Shown here: positions 24,919 through 40,055 of the stretch, one piece after another | How the letters are laid out: every line of letters begins with the position of its first letter | Numbering within the stretch: the first letter of the stretch is position 1 | Origin: Chaenocephalus aceratus | Taxonomy: Eukaryota > Chordata > Actinopteri > Perciformes > Channichthyidae | NCBI GenBank assembly: GCA_023974075.1 | Contig: CM043791.1 | Location: 6,701,912 to 6,765,911 of the forward strand | Direction of reading: 5' to 3' | DNA: 64,000 nt | Program-made: the position numbers and the translations under genes | The notes under the pieces: model-generated | What the model saw: the letters and a program-made list of their open reading frames with translations, nothing else | Database searches by the model: none | What the model was told of the DNA's origin: nothing

Positions 24919-27490
24919 ATTCGTTTACTACATGGACTCCGATGGGAAAAGGAAAAGTGAAATGTGAAGACAACAATCATGATCTGCGTGGAAAGTGATG
25001 GACTGGCTAATGATTCCAAATCTGTCTGTTTTCAAAACCCGACACTCAGACTTCCAGCCCCATCCAGTTACAATCACTTTCACGATGGAGCTGTCCAACA
25101 GCAGGATAGTGACTGAGCGGATGTGACAACCAGGTTTATGATATTCGTTGTTTTATATTTTATTCCCGTCCCAGTATAGGTCTGCTCCTCTCTTACATGT
25201 ATGATGTGCTTGGCTGTGGCACAGGTCACGCACTGGAGCCCTGAGGTCAAAGTGTAATCCGACCCTATAAGTGTGGTATAAGGATCATTTCTTGTGCCTT
25301 AAAAATTCCAAACAAGTGCGATTGGGTCATGACATAAAAAGATTTTCTTTGTTATAGTGGAAATGTGTACACCAAGACAACACACATGCATGCAGGTGTC
25401 TTTCTGCAGAAATATGCAATTGACCAATGGGATTTGTTTGCCTTCAATGATGTCATCTTTTCTAAACAATTGTATTGGCTGCAATCATTTAAAGTGTGGA
25501 TGTGATCATTTGGCGGCCCTCCTCTTCTCAAAAGCAAGTGCAGCCTTGATGTTGAAGCTAAAATATACAGAACTTAAACTAAATCATCAAAGTGTCAAAA
25601 TCACAGACACGCTAATGTAAACAAGACTTACACAATTATTTCACAATTCTGTCCCAGAGGCCTGCGCACAACTCTGCTAGTGAAACCAAACTGTCTGCAG
25701 CAGGGCATCCCGATTGGTTTGGATGTTCCTGTTGAATCCAAAGAGCAGCTGTTGGACACATTGCTAACATCTGTTTATCATAACTGCAAACATGTGAACA
25801 TATTTTCCTCATTTCCAATCATAACAATCATTATCATTTCATGAGCTGATGACTGTATGGTAACTTTGTACTGAATGTCTTTTACATTGACTTTGAACAC
25901 CGCTAGTGAATCAGTAGTCCTCTGGTATTCAGCGAGCTCTGTTCTCCACCCCGAGGGTGTGCAGGTGGTGGATGAGTGTGATGTGAATACAGGGCGTTCG
26001 ACAGAGCAGTATTGAGACATGTGGCTGTCACGAGGGATTTGGAGCCTCTCGCAGGAAATTTGAAGATTTGCCATCTGGAAATAATCCCCCAAAGCAGTCA
26101 GGGGATTGGAACTGTCTCCATCTTACATCCCCTCTTCACCGAAGTGCTTTGCCGTGGCACCTCGTTACACTTATGCGATGGTTGCAACCGGTGTAAGAAA
26201 GACGTGATTTCATTCAAACCAATCGTGAACCCTGGCGTTAAACAACAATGTAAAGCCACACGACTGATCCACAGGTGACAGGAAGCAAGACGGATTCCCA
26301 GGAACATTGAATGATGCAACACTATAACAGGAAAGCTTCCACAGAATGATTGACGCACACACAACGCTGTGCTAGGAATCACTTAACCCTTTGCTTCATA
26401 GCTCTGCACACCCTCTGGTTCCCTTCAGTGACTCAGCAGTAGTAGTACCTTTGAAGGTGTTTTGTTGTGTGGCCCTACCTCATTCTCAGCACTTTGAAAC
26501 ATCCTACCTTTGTCTTAGATACGGGGATCTTCTCTGTGTGCTGTTTCGCTTCGCTAACACCTAGCTTTCCCTTTACGACGGCTACATCTGCAACACCTGC
26601 TGTCTTCTCTCCTAATGGTTCGATTACAGGAATTAGTCCACAATGTTGCTGTTGGCATTCAACAACTGCACCTCCCATACCACTATTTAGTACTAGAGGT
26701 GCATGTGCATTTGGAAAGTGATAAGTGGTTTTAGCTTTTAATCACACTCAAAGTGAAGAAAACGGATGTAGCCTCGTGGCTGTGTTTGTTTAAGACTGAG
26801 ATGCATCACTTTGGAGCACCTTGGGTGGTGTAGTTAGAATAAAACACACAACATTTGTAATGTTTAGTAGATTCCTCAATTTGCAAAAACGGACCTTTAA
26901 ATTAGATCTTATCTTAAGATCATGGTAGGACCCATGACCGTTCATAGACTGGCTATCAGGTGGTGTAGCGGTTGAATGCTAACACAAAACGTGTTAAAAC
27001 ATTAAGATATTCCGTTTTCGGAAAGAGATGTTCTCTTTCCAGAACTCTTCCAGATGTCTTCTCTCTGAATTGCTCTGCAGTGTTCATTATACACGTTTAT
27101 TCAATCATCTAACTCCACATTTACTTTACATGACATTGCTTGAGCTAGCGGAGGATCTGAGCTGAACCCTGCTGTCAGTGCATATTCTGTAAGAGCAGTT
27201 TCAGTGAGCTCTTCTACAAATGATTCCACTTGGAAACTACACTATGCAAATGTTTCACTGTAAACACCGTACAGAGCCACACAGTTCTCAAACAATTGTG
27301 TGTAATATCTTGAACCTTTTTCTCTATTAATGCATATTTCCAGTGTGTACAGAAATGTTTGTTGTGGTAAATAAGAAATGTTTTTGTTAATAAAGCTGAT
27401 ACGAGCCATTCGATGTTTTGACAAAACATCATTTTTTTTGCTGTAAATATATTTGACAACTTTTCTTGGAATAAACGATCAAAACAATTC
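24919..27490 (+). other. Possible stk35 terminal 3' UTR exon
   Basis: A good acceptor (TGTGTCTGCAG, ending 24918) precedes a long non-coding stretch that ends with two poly(A) signals and is free of recognised transposons, unlike its surroundings. Pairing it with the donor at 18151/18152 would give a spliced 3' UTR. This is inference from signals only; the region could equally be unrelated intergenic DNA. Confidence 0.25.
27470..27475 (+). terminator. Candidate poly(A) signal AATAAA
   Basis: AATAAA is followed about 15 nt later by a tatgtgtgtgagtttttt GU/U-rich element, a typical cleavage context. A second AATAAA is at 27389-27394. It may end the stk35 transcript. Confidence 0.35.
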
Positions 27491-31079
<3,589 letters not shown>

Positions 31080-31290
31080 GTAGTCAAGTCACCAATTCAC
31101 GAGTCCAAGTCACTCTCGAGTCCCCACTTTCCGGGTCCGAGTCACCCAAGGAGTGTCCGAGTCGAGGCTGAGTCCAAGTCCGAGGTCACCCAAGGAGTGT
31201 CCGAGTCGAGTCTGAGTCATCATTACCTGTGTTCAAGTCCAAGTCCAAGTCACCCAAGAAGAGTACAAGTCAAGTCAGAGTCACAAGTCT
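31080..31290. repeat. Degenerate tandem of GAGTCCAAGTC-like units
   Basis: Many imperfect copies of gagtc, caagtc and cacccaaggagtgtccgagtcga, the last repeated at about 31144-31166 and 31189-31211. This pattern is found inside fish repeats. Confidence 0.6.
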
Positions 31291-31654
31291 TCATGTATTA
31301 ATCTTAGTGGATATATTTGTTGAAATGTTGCTGTAGCTCCTCTACATTGCTTGTATCCTGTCATTTTATACTGATCTGTCTATTGAACTGCTGTGAAGCG
31401 AATTTGGCTACAATGCTTGAATAAAAGGTGCTATACAAATATAAAGCTTATTACTAATATTATTATTATTATTATTATTTAATAATATAATAAATATTCT
31501 CTCACAATGTCCAACAGCCAACAAGTGGACATTTACATTATATCAATAAAGATTAAGCCCCAGTGTTATCGGCTGAATGTTTATTTATTGATTTGATCAC
31601 ATTTCTCTGATGATAGTGTTCAAGACAGCCTACCTATATGTCTGAACTCGATCT

Positions 31655-32838
31655 TTTTTCTGATGAAGACTCAGGCTCATGGCGAAGACATGATCAAATC
31701 AAATCAAGTTTTATTTATATAGCACATTTATAAACGATTTTTGGTCGAGCCAAAGTGCTGTACATATAATAAAAATAGCCTACAGTAGAGACACTTTACA
31801 GCAAATACAACAGCACAGATTGTTCAGAATATCAGTATGAGAAAAACGACACCACCTATCCTTAGACCCTCACATCGTACAAGGAAAAACTTCCAGAGAA
31901 AACCCACAGTTTAAGGGGAATGAAGGCTTCATGATGAAGGCTCAGGCTCATGGTGAAGACATGAGGGAGACTCAGGCTCATGATGAAGACTCAGGCTAAT
32001 GGTGAAGACATGATGAAGACTCAGGCTCATGGTGAAGACATGATGAAGACTCAGGCTCATGGTGAAGACATGATGAAGACTCAGGCTCATGGTGAAGACA
32101 TGATGAAGACTCAGGCTCATGGTGAAGACATGACGAAGACTCAGGCTCATGGTGAAGACATGAGGGAGACTCAGGCTCATGATGAAGACTCAGGCTCATG
32201 GTGAAGACATGACGAAGACTCAGGCTCATGGTGAAGACATGATGAAGACTCAGGCTCATGGTGAAGACTTGAGGGAGACTCAGGCTCATGATGAAGACTC
32301 AGGCTCTTGGTGAAGACATGACGAAGACTCAGGCTCATGGTGAAGACATGATGAAGACTCAGGCTCATGGCGAAGACTCAGGCTCATGATGAAGACATGA
32401 TGAAAGCTCAGGCTCATGGCGAAGACACGATGAAGACTCAGGCTCATGGTGAAGACATGATGAAGACTCAGGCTCATGGTGAAGACACGATGAAGACTCA
32501 GACTCATGGTGAAGACACGATGAAGACTCAGGCTCATGGTGAAGACACGATGAAGACTCAGGCTCATGGTGAAGACACGATGAAGTCTCAGGCTCATGGT
32601 GAAGACATGATGAAGACTCAGGCTCATGGTGAAGACATGATGAAGACTCAGACTCATGGTGAAGACACGATGAAGACTCAGGCTCATGGTGAAGACACGA
32701 TGAAGACTCAGACTCATGGTGAAGACACGATGAAGACTCAGGCTCATGGTGAAGACACGATGAAGACTCAGGCTCATGGTGAAGACACGATGAAGTCTCA
32801 GGCTCATGGTGAAGACATGATGAAGACTCAGACTCATT
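31655..32838. repeat. 30-bp minisatellite, about 1 kb, interrupted by a LINE tail
   Basis: Tandem units of tgatgaagactcaggctcat plus ggtgaagaca (30 bp), roughly 30 copies with variants (catga or cacga, caggct or cagact) and some 22-bp units. The unit length is a multiple of three, so both strands stay open. The + strand encodes HGEDMMKTQA-type decapeptides and the - strand MSLSLHHVFT-type decapeptides. A LINE 3' end (31695-31923) lies inside the left edge. No start context, signal or homology supports a real protein. Confidence 0.9.
31695..31923 (-). mobile_element. LINE 3' end inserted in the minisatellite
   Basis: Minus-strand copy of a 3' UTR family with ttccttgtacgatgtgagggtctaagga and a final gtgctatataaataaaacttgatt tail. 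A + strand copy is at 55295-55526 and a tail-less piece is at 35225-35395. Minisatellite units lie on both sides. Confidence 0.65.
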
Positions 32839-32847
32839 CTCTGCACT

Positions 32848-33600
32848 GTTTATATTCCACCCAGCGGGAACGCAGCAAGTGCAGCAGCTCAAATCACTGA
32901 CTGTGTTCACCAGCAGCTACTACACACTCCTGACGCTCCGGTTTTTATTCTAGGGGACTTTAATCATTGCAAACTTGAACTGTCACTACCCGGTTTACAA
33001 CAATACGTTACATGTGAGACCCGGGAAGATACAATTCTAGACAAATGTTACGGAAATGTGAACAACGCATATGTGAGTAGAGCCAAACCCCGCTTTCGAA
33101 CTCGGACCATAACACTGTTCATCTAATACCTACCTACAGAACGGTTCTCAAGCGTAGTAAACCACAGACCAAGACTGTAAAGGTTTGGAGTAGTGACAGC
33201 ATAGAGTCTCTTAAAGGATGCTTTCTCTCTACTGAGTGGAGCATCTTTCATGAGATGGACGTGGATAATGCTACTGAGACGGTAACTGACTATATACAAT
33301 TCTGTGTTGACAATGTGATACCTCAGAAAGAAATAACTGTGTACCCCAACAACAAACCATACATAACTAAAGAGGTTAAGGACTGCATCAATCGTAAAAA
33401 TATAGCTTTTAAAAACCGGGATAAAACGCAACTGAAATGTGTGCAAAAGGAGCTTAACCACATGCTCAGAGAGAAGGAGCTCAGCTAGCTCAGCTAGCTC
33501 AGCTAGAAGGAGACATAAGGACATAAGGACATTATTGAACAGAACTTTTCTACAATGAACTCCAAGGAACTTTGGGACACTATGAAGGCAATCACAAATA
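32848..33600 (+). pseudogene. LINE endonuclease/linker fragment (Rex1-like ORF2)
   Basis: Plus-strand reading from VYIPPSGNAASAAAQI through FILGDFNHCKLELSLPG and LDKCYGNVNNAY is the C-terminal part of an apurinic-type LINE endonuclease. GDFN is the conserved catalytic-site motif. A frameshift near 33095 leads to NSDHNTVHLIPTYR (SDH motif), then the linker with VYPNNKPYITKEVK to SKELWDTMKAITN. A triple 10-bp repeat (ctcagctag) sits at about 33479-33506. The 5' side is cut by the minisatellite and the 3' side by the tail of a minus-strand LINE at 33600. The reverse transcriptase is absent, so the copy is dead. Confidence 0.75.
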
Positions 33601-34248
33601 TTTCATTTCATTTCATTTTTATTTGTCCCGCTCATGGTACGCAAACCAAATGTACAACAATTGCCACAAAACATGACTCCACCATTGAGCGAAAAGGAGC
33701 AGGGAAAAGAATAACATCTTATGTGACCTGCCTCTTTCTAAAAAAAACAAATAAATACAAATAGATGGTCTGCCCTTCATAATAATAATATATATATTTT
33801 TTTTTTTCACAGCCAAACATAACAGTATCTTAGGATACTAAGAGAAACACACACAAATATTTATACTTATAAAATACTTATTTCCCACTTGACGGTTAAC
33901 GGAAAGAAAAACAACAACACCAAAACATCACATGTACTGTATAAGGAAAAGAAAAGTGCAACACCCTCATCTGAGTCCTACTGGAGAAGAAGGTGGAAAG
34001 CGACACATGATGATAATAATAACAATAACAACAATAACAATGGCAATGGGACCCGCAAATACAGAGGAGACATCACATCAAATACATCAAAAACATGAAG
34101 GACCAGAGTACATAGACTTATTCACATTCTGCTTCATATAGTCCCATCTTTCTTAATCAACTTCTTTAACTGAAAAATACATAAACAATTCTTTAGATCC
34201 GAGAATTCCACAATTGTACACCAACTACCGAAATACACATTTGTTTAA
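33600..34248 (-). mobile_element. 3' portion of a minus-strand LINE (split by 34249-40055)
   Basis: Read on the minus strand this contains the last about 20 codons of a reverse-transcriptase ORF (ending just left of 34200), a 3' UTR, and a short tail of ATGAAATGAAAT units at 33600-33618. Its upstream part continues at 40056-41280 across the inserted transposon. The TTAA at 34245-34248 is the target site. Confidence 0.7.
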
Positions 34249-34495
34249 AGGAATGGTATGCTCATGACACTCATTTTTAAATAATTATCATCCGATAAAA
34301 CAGACCAGTCTCTGCCAGTCTTTTTTTTTTTTTTTTTAATCTGATGACATTATCAGTGATTTTAAACTGATTATATACCGAAATAACATCAACACTGTGG
34401 GCGCCGCCATTTTCCGGACCTGACGTAAACCATGCGTTTGGTTTTCGAAGACACGTTGATCTCCGTGTTATTTACTGTAGTTTCTCTCTTCAAAT

Positions 34496-34873
34496 ATGCC
34501 TCACTGTATCGCGAAATATTGCCACAATTCTGATAGGAACAATCCACGGAATGCTCGGTTCCATCTGTTGCCAAAAGGTAAGCGTAAGAAGTACATTCGG
34601 AGGCAGTGGCTAGCGAAATGTGGCCGGCCCGAACCGAAAGATTCACAGGCTCATGTATGCAGCGAACATTTCAAATTTCCGGACGACTACTCTGAGAGTA
34701 TGATAAAACATAACATGGGATTTATGGAACAACCATTACTTAATGGAGATGCAGTACCATCGGTCTTTCTGGTGTCATCACCGACCAGGACACCAGTTCG
34801 GCCAGTTGAGAAATCGCCCTCTGCAAGTGTGAAGCGACGGAGGAGCAGAAGTAGTGCTCGGAGTAAGAATAAG
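34496..34873 (+). CDS. THAP-domain protein exon, transposon-encoded
   Basis: 126 codons from ATG (34496) to a splice donor (aataag then GTATGT). Residues 1-95 form a complete THAP zinc finger: first Cys pair in MPHCIAKYCHN, the conserved Trp in RRQWLAKCGRP, Cys and His in VCSEHF, and the AVPSVF box closing the domain. A basic Ser/Arg-rich segment (VKRRRSRSSARSKNK) follows and may be a nuclear localisation signal. THAP domains are C2CH DNA-binding modules used by P and Kolobok transposases and by host THAP proteins. Position just inside the left TIR argues for the transposon's own DNA-binding protein. The downstream exons were not found. Confidence 0.8.
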
Positions 34874-34889
34874 GTATGTTATAGCGCAT

Positions 34890-35094
34890 TTCCATTGCAG
34901 CGGCTAGCCCCGTTTTAACGTCCTTTAGTGTCCAGGCCAGGACAGTTTTTGGTGGCCTTTCCATATAGCGTAGTACCGGCTAGTGTGTATTTTCCCCCAG
35001 TTTTTTCCGGCCCCATAAAATCGTGATTCTATGGCCAGGGACAACGAAGCTGAGTATGCTAAACTAGAGAGGGAATCGCTAGCAAGGGTGGTAC
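34890..35094. repeat. Dispersed repeat shared with 15430-15790
   Basis: Contains the inverse of the agtttagcatactcagc block of the stk35 intron repeat, with similar ggctagcc and accggctag motifs. It interrupts the interior of the Kolobok-like element after the THAP exon. Confidence 0.4.
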
Positions 35095-35224
35095 TACATG
35101 CATACATATAGTATCTTATATCATCTTCCTATTATACACACATGCATTTCCAAACATTTGGACTACCTATGTTGCAAATGTATTATCTTTTCAATGTACA
35201 CACGGCATCTATTGCACGTCTGTC

Positions 35225-35395
35225 CGTCCTGGGAGAGGGATCCCTCCTCTGTTGCTCTCCCTGAGGTTTCTCCCATGTTCCCTTTAAACTGTGGGTTTTC
35301 TTCGGAAGTTTTTCCTTGTACGATGTGAGGGTCTAAGGACAGAGGGTGTCGTATTGTCATACTGATATGTATGGCTGAATTCCCCCATCCAATCT
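35225..35395 (+). mobile_element. LINE 3' UTR fragment without tail
   Basis: Carries gggatccctcctctgttgct and ttttccttgtacgatgtgagggtctaagga, as at 55295 (+) and 31695-31923 (-). The usual AATAAA-containing end is missing. Confidence 0.6.
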
Positions 35396-35509
35396 CTTCA
35401 CATTGGTCAAAACTTCTTCCTCTGCTGACGAGTCCGAACTCAAATACTCCGCCATGTTTCCGTGTGTTGACAAAGTGAACGCATGGATGACGTCACGACC
35501 ATCACGTGA

Positions 35510-36595
35510 CTACTGAACAGATACGCTCCGCTGACCGAGAGCCGGAGATCTCTTTCTGATGACCTGGATAACCCGTCCTCTTCACACAGCAGGGTAAGGA
35601 CCAATAGCTACTCCAAAAGTAAAAGGCTAGAGGGAAAGCTAACGACTGGGCCTGAAACTCTGATTGTGGGTGACTCTGCTGTAAGAGATGTAAAAGGTCT
35701 GTGTAGTAAGAACAACACCAAAGTACTCTGTTTTCCCAAGGATACGGTCTCTGACTTGGCTGAGAAGATCCTGCATATTGGGGCTGAACATCCGACTGTG
35801 AAGAATGTGGTACTGCACATTGGAACAAATGATGTTGTGAAACAAGAGTCAGAAGTGCTGAAAAAAGACTTTAAATGTCTGTTGGAAAATGCCAGCTCTC
35901 TAAATGCAGAGGTGTTCATCAGTGGCCCTCTACCGCCAGTCAGAAGAGGAGTGGAGAGATTCAGCAGATTGTTTGCACTGAACACCTGGCTTTCAACTGT
36001 CTGTATTGACCATTCTGTCCATTTTATTGACAATTTTAACTTTTTCTGGGACCGCAGACATCTTTTCAAGGCAAATGGAGTTTGCCTGAACAAGTCAGGA
36101 GTGAAATTGTTTATCTCTAACATATCCAACTGCCTGCGTCATCAATCTGTTCCCTCTGCCAAGGACAAGCGGCAAGAGGAATCAAAACAGGAGATAGACA
36201 CAACACATCGCGCAGAAAACCCTGTAGAAGTATCACTGCATCCGCCTGAGGAATGTTCTGATTATGGGAGACCTATGAAACACACGGAGGAGTCTCCACC
36301 GCCCGTCACCCCCCCCCCTGTCAACGCCTTTGAGGATACTCCGTTCACCCTTTCACCCTCGCCCACCATCCTGGAGATCGTTGAACACATGAAGGAGATA
36401 CAGAGGGCTGGCACCGATTCCTTCCTGGATTTCAAAGACCAAACTAAGGCGATACGCAGGGCTGGCAGCATGTCCTTTACCCCCGCTCCTCAACGACGCC
36501 CACCAAAATCACCGAAGCAGAGATGCGCACCATCTCCCCCGGCTTCATCACCATGCCTACCACAATCATCCAAACCAAAACAATCTGCAAACTGA
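35510..36595 (+). pseudogene. L2 ORF1 protein with SGNH esterase-like domain
   Basis: Open from 35510 to the TGA at 36593 without a clear ATG, so the true start is unknown or lost. The SGNH hydrolase fold motifs are visible: block I LIVGDSAVRDV (nucleophile Ser), block III HIGTNDV, and a block-V-like LFKANGVCLNKSG. In functional SGNH enzymes block V carries Asp and His (DGVH-like); here those positions read Asn and Cys. The C-terminal third is Pro/Ser-rich (SPSPTILEIVEHMKEIQRAG). Esterase domains occur in ORF1 of CR1/L2 LINEs, where the role is unsettled. Given the missing Asp and His, catalysis is unlikely. Confidence 0.7.
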
Positions 36596-36676
36596 TATCT
36601 GCTGGGTCCAGGCTCAAGGGCGTATGGCACTCTCAACTCTTTCCAGGACATTCCGGGGCCCTGCCTGCCTATAGCT

Positions 36677-39641
36677 TTGCCGATATCTGTGTTGATAGGT
36701 AATAGATTAAGAGCGGTGAATCATCTTAGATACAGGAAGCATTCAAACGTTTGTGTGAGTTTATCTAATTTAGCAGTGATTCCATGTCAGCCACAGCTTG
36801 TTACAAAAAACATGACTGATAGTGTGTTTAACGAACTTAAACTAGCTTTATTAAATGTCAGGTCTTTGGCAGGAAAAACATTTTTAATCAATGATTTTAT
36901 CACTGAGCACAATCTCGATTTTATGTTTTTAACAGAAACTTGGATTGAACAAAAATAACAGTGCAGCTGTTCTTATCGAATCAACCCCTCCCAACTTTAG
37001 TTTTATGAGTCAGGAAAGAAAGCATAAGAAAGGGGGTGGAGTTGCTATTCTGTTCAATGATTCCCTTCAATGCAGGAAGACATCGTATGGAAACTTTGAT
37101 TCTTTTGAATATGTGGCCCTTCAGCTGAAATGCTCCTCTCGAGCTCTGTTCCTAAATATCTATAGACCACCCAAATACTGTGCAAGCTTTTTTGATGACT
37201 TTACTGAACTGCTGTCTATAGTGTGTATTGACTTTGACCGTCTAGTCATTGTTGGTGATTTTAACATCCATGTTGACAACCCCCAGGACAGAGGGGCTAA
37301 AGAACTGTTTTGTGTTCTTGATAGCTATGGACTGACTCAGCATGTGACGGAGCCCACGCACAATAAGGGGCACACTCTGGACTTAATTATCTCAAAGGGT
37401 CTGAATATCTCTAAGGTTGTGGTGACTGATGTTGCGCTCTCTGACCATTCCTGTGTTTTCTTTGAGAGCTCTATTTCTGTTCACACAAGTGTTCAAAAAG
37501 AGGTAACCACAAAGCGATATTTAACTGAAAATACTAGGGAAATGTTTACTCAGAATTTTTCTTCCACACTTGCCCCTGCTAACACCTCAGTAAATGAGCT
37601 AGTAGATCAATTTAATTCAAAAATTAAAAATGTTATAGATGCCATTGCTCCAATTAAGGTAAAGGAAGTGACTGTGAAGAAAATATCTCCATGGAGAAAG
37701 GCCATGACCGTTAAAACAGAAAAAAGAGAATGTCGAAAAGCTGAACGCAGGTGGCGAAAAACAAATCTCCAGGTTCACTTTGAAATTTATAAAGAGGGAC
37801 TTGGCCTTTATAATTTGGAATTGAAAAACGCACGACAATCATTCTTCTCTGACATCATTACCAAAAACAAAAACAACGCACGTGCCTTGTTTGCTACCGT
37901 CAACAGACTAACTAACCCCCCAGTGTCAGTAGCCTCTGAATTTCTAACCACCAGGGCGTGCAATGATTTTGCCTCCTTTTTCACTGACAAAATTCAGAAA
38001 ATCTGACAAGCAGTCAGTGCCTCTGCATCAGGAACAGCAAATGTGTTGTCTCTGTGTCCACTTAACATCAATTCAGACATCCTGACACAATTCCATCAGA
38101 TTAATGATAAAAACCTAGAGGACATTATACAACTTCTGAAATCCTCCTCCTGCTGCCTTGATATTATTCCAACAGGATTTTTCAAAGATGTTTTGCCCTG
38201 CATGGCCTCAGAACTACTTCATATAGTAAACAAATCTCTTCACTCAGGTATTTTTCCACAGGCCCTGAAAACTGCAGTCATTAAACCGCTCTTAAAAAAG
38301 AATAATCTAGATGCTTCAGTAATGAACAATTACAGGCCCATATTAAACCTGCCATTTCTAGGTAAAATCATTGAAAAAGTTGTTTTTCAACAGTTGAGTA
38401 ATTTCTTGCATTTAAATAGTTGTTTCGATGTGTTCCAGTCAGGCTCGTCCAAACCACAGCACTGAGACTGCTCTTGTAAAGGTCTTTAACGACATCCACT
38501 TAAACACAGACAGTGGCAGAACTTCAGTGTTAGTATTATTAGATCTCAGTGCTGCGTTTGACACTGTTGACCACAGCATATTACTAGACCGACTGGAAAA
38601 CTGGGTGGGATTTTCGGAAACAGTTCTAAATTGGTTTAAATCCTACTTAAAGGATAGAACAACTTTGTTTCTATAGGTAAATACACATCTGAGTTGACAA
38701 ATATGACATGTGGGGTTCCTCAAGGCTCCATCTTGGGGCCTCTTCTCTTTAACATCTACATGCTACCACTGGCTCAGATAATGAAGAACAACAAAATAAG
38801 TTACCATAGCTATGCAGATGACACACAAATCTACGTAACAATTTCACCAGGAGACTATGCTCCAATTCAAACACTGAGTAAGTGCATTGAACAAATCAAT
38901 GACTGGATGTGTCAGAACTTTCTCCAATTAAACAAAGATAAAACTGAGGTAATGGTTTTTGGAGCCAAGGCAGAACGTTTAAAAGTTAGCGCTGAGCTTC
39001 AGTCTGCAATGTTCAAACCAACAGATAAAGCCAGAAATCTAGGTGTAGTCATGGACTCTGACCTGAGTTTCAACAGTCACATTAAAACAGTTACTAAATC
39101 AGCCTACTATCACCTAAAGAATATATCTAGGATTAAAAGACTAATGTCACAGCAGGATTTGGAAAAACTTGTCCATGCCTTTATCTTCAGTAGACTCGAC
39201 TACTGCAATGGTGTCTTCACAGGTCTCACTAAAACATCTATTAGAAAGCTGCAGCTGATTCAGAACGCCGCTGCTCGAGTCCTCACTAACACTAAGAAAG
39301 TGGATCACATCACTCCTGTTCTGAAGTCTTTACACTGGCTTCCTGTGTGTCAAAGAATAGATTTCAAAATATTGCTGCTGGTTTATAAAGCACTGAATGG
39401 TTTAGGCCCAAAATACATTACTGACCTCCTGCTAAACTATGAACCATCCAGATCTCTCAGGTCTTCAGGGACTGGTCAGCTTTCTGTCCCCAGAGTCAGA
39501 ACTAAACATGGTAAAGCAGCGTTCAGTTATTATGCTCCAAATATCTGGAACAAACTCCCAGAAACCTGCAGGTCCGCTGCAACTCTTACTACTTTTAAAT
39601 CCAGGCTGAAGACTTTTCTTTTTGTCTCTGCTTTTAATTGA
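36677..39641 (+). pseudogene. L2 ORF2: endonuclease and reverse transcriptase, broken
   Basis: Order on the + strand: APE-type endonuclease (LALLNVRSLAGKT, LTETWI, KGGGVAILF, IYRPP, VGDFNIH, ALSDHSC), linker, then reverse transcriptase (NYRPI, LDLSAAFDTVDH, GVPQGSILGPLLFNIY, SYADDTQIY catalytic box) and a C-terminal domain ending KTFLFVSAFN. Breaks seen: a frameshift at about 36945-36958, an in-frame TGA at 38004-38006, a 2-base loss near 38445 at the FQSG site, and a frameshift at about 38655-38675. The enzyme would nick DNA and prime reverse transcription. This copy cannot make it, but few breaks mean a fairly recent insertion. Confidence 0.88.
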
Positions 39642-40055
39642 ACTATTCATATCTTAAACTGCACTGTAACTTTTATCCATGTACTTTTTCTTGTAATGTT
39701 TAATTGAACTATTTATATTTTAGACTGCACTGTAACTTTTATCCATGTATTTTTCCTTAATGTTTATTTTATTAGCTTTTCTTTTTTAATGCTTAATGTC
39801 TTTCATTTTTTTTGTAAAGCACTTTGAATTGCCTTGCGTTGAAAAGTGCTATATAAATAAACTTGCCTTGCCTTGCCTTACTGAAAATGGCAAAAATGGC
39901 GGCGGCCAGACGGAATATACAGGTTTTGATAAAAAAGAGCTATAAAATCATTATTTACCGGGGAATATCGCTGATTTCTTCAGGGTATGGTTTAAACATA
40001 ATGTTTCACTAAATACTGAAGTTTTGATTAATTATCTAATGAGTGGACCATTCCT

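Larger units (their letters stand above)
35510..39885 (+). mobile_element. L2-type LINE, nearly full length, nested in the Kolobok-like element
   Basis: About 4.4 kb: ORF1 (SGNH esterase type), ORF2 (endonuclease plus reverse transcriptase), a 3' UTR with gtaaagcactttgaattgcc and gtgctatataaataaa, and a terminal tandem of CTTGC units (39864-39883), the standard L2 3' end. The 5' limit is uncertain. ORF1 is open, while ORF2 has a few frame breaks. A 5'-truncated relative is at 50222-50466. Confidence 0.85.
34249..40055 (+). mobile_element. Kolobok-like TTAA transposon with THAP gene, carrying a nested L2
   Basis: The ends AGGAATGG and CCATTCCT are flanked by TTAA (34245-34248 and 40056-40059). 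The TIR continues imperfectly, and a subterminal gccgccattttccgg block near the left end (34402) is matched inverted near the right end (39890-39905). A complete THAP-domain exon lies near the left end. TTAA targets plus THAP proteins are the hallmark of the Kolobok superfamily; piggyBac shares TTAA but not THAP. No catalytic transposase exon was found in the non-L2 part, so the copy is probably non-autonomous. Removing it rejoins the host LINE in frame. Confidence 0.75.

Noticed and set aside
31929..32910. Decapeptide-repeat proteins on both strands, or a CRISPR-like array
   Set aside because: Units are directly adjacent with no unique spacers, the host is a vertebrate, and no start, signal or homology supports translation.
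36945..38006. Independent endonuclease gene
   Set aside because: It is one segment of the L2 ORF2, separated by frame breaks from the rest of the same retrotransposon.
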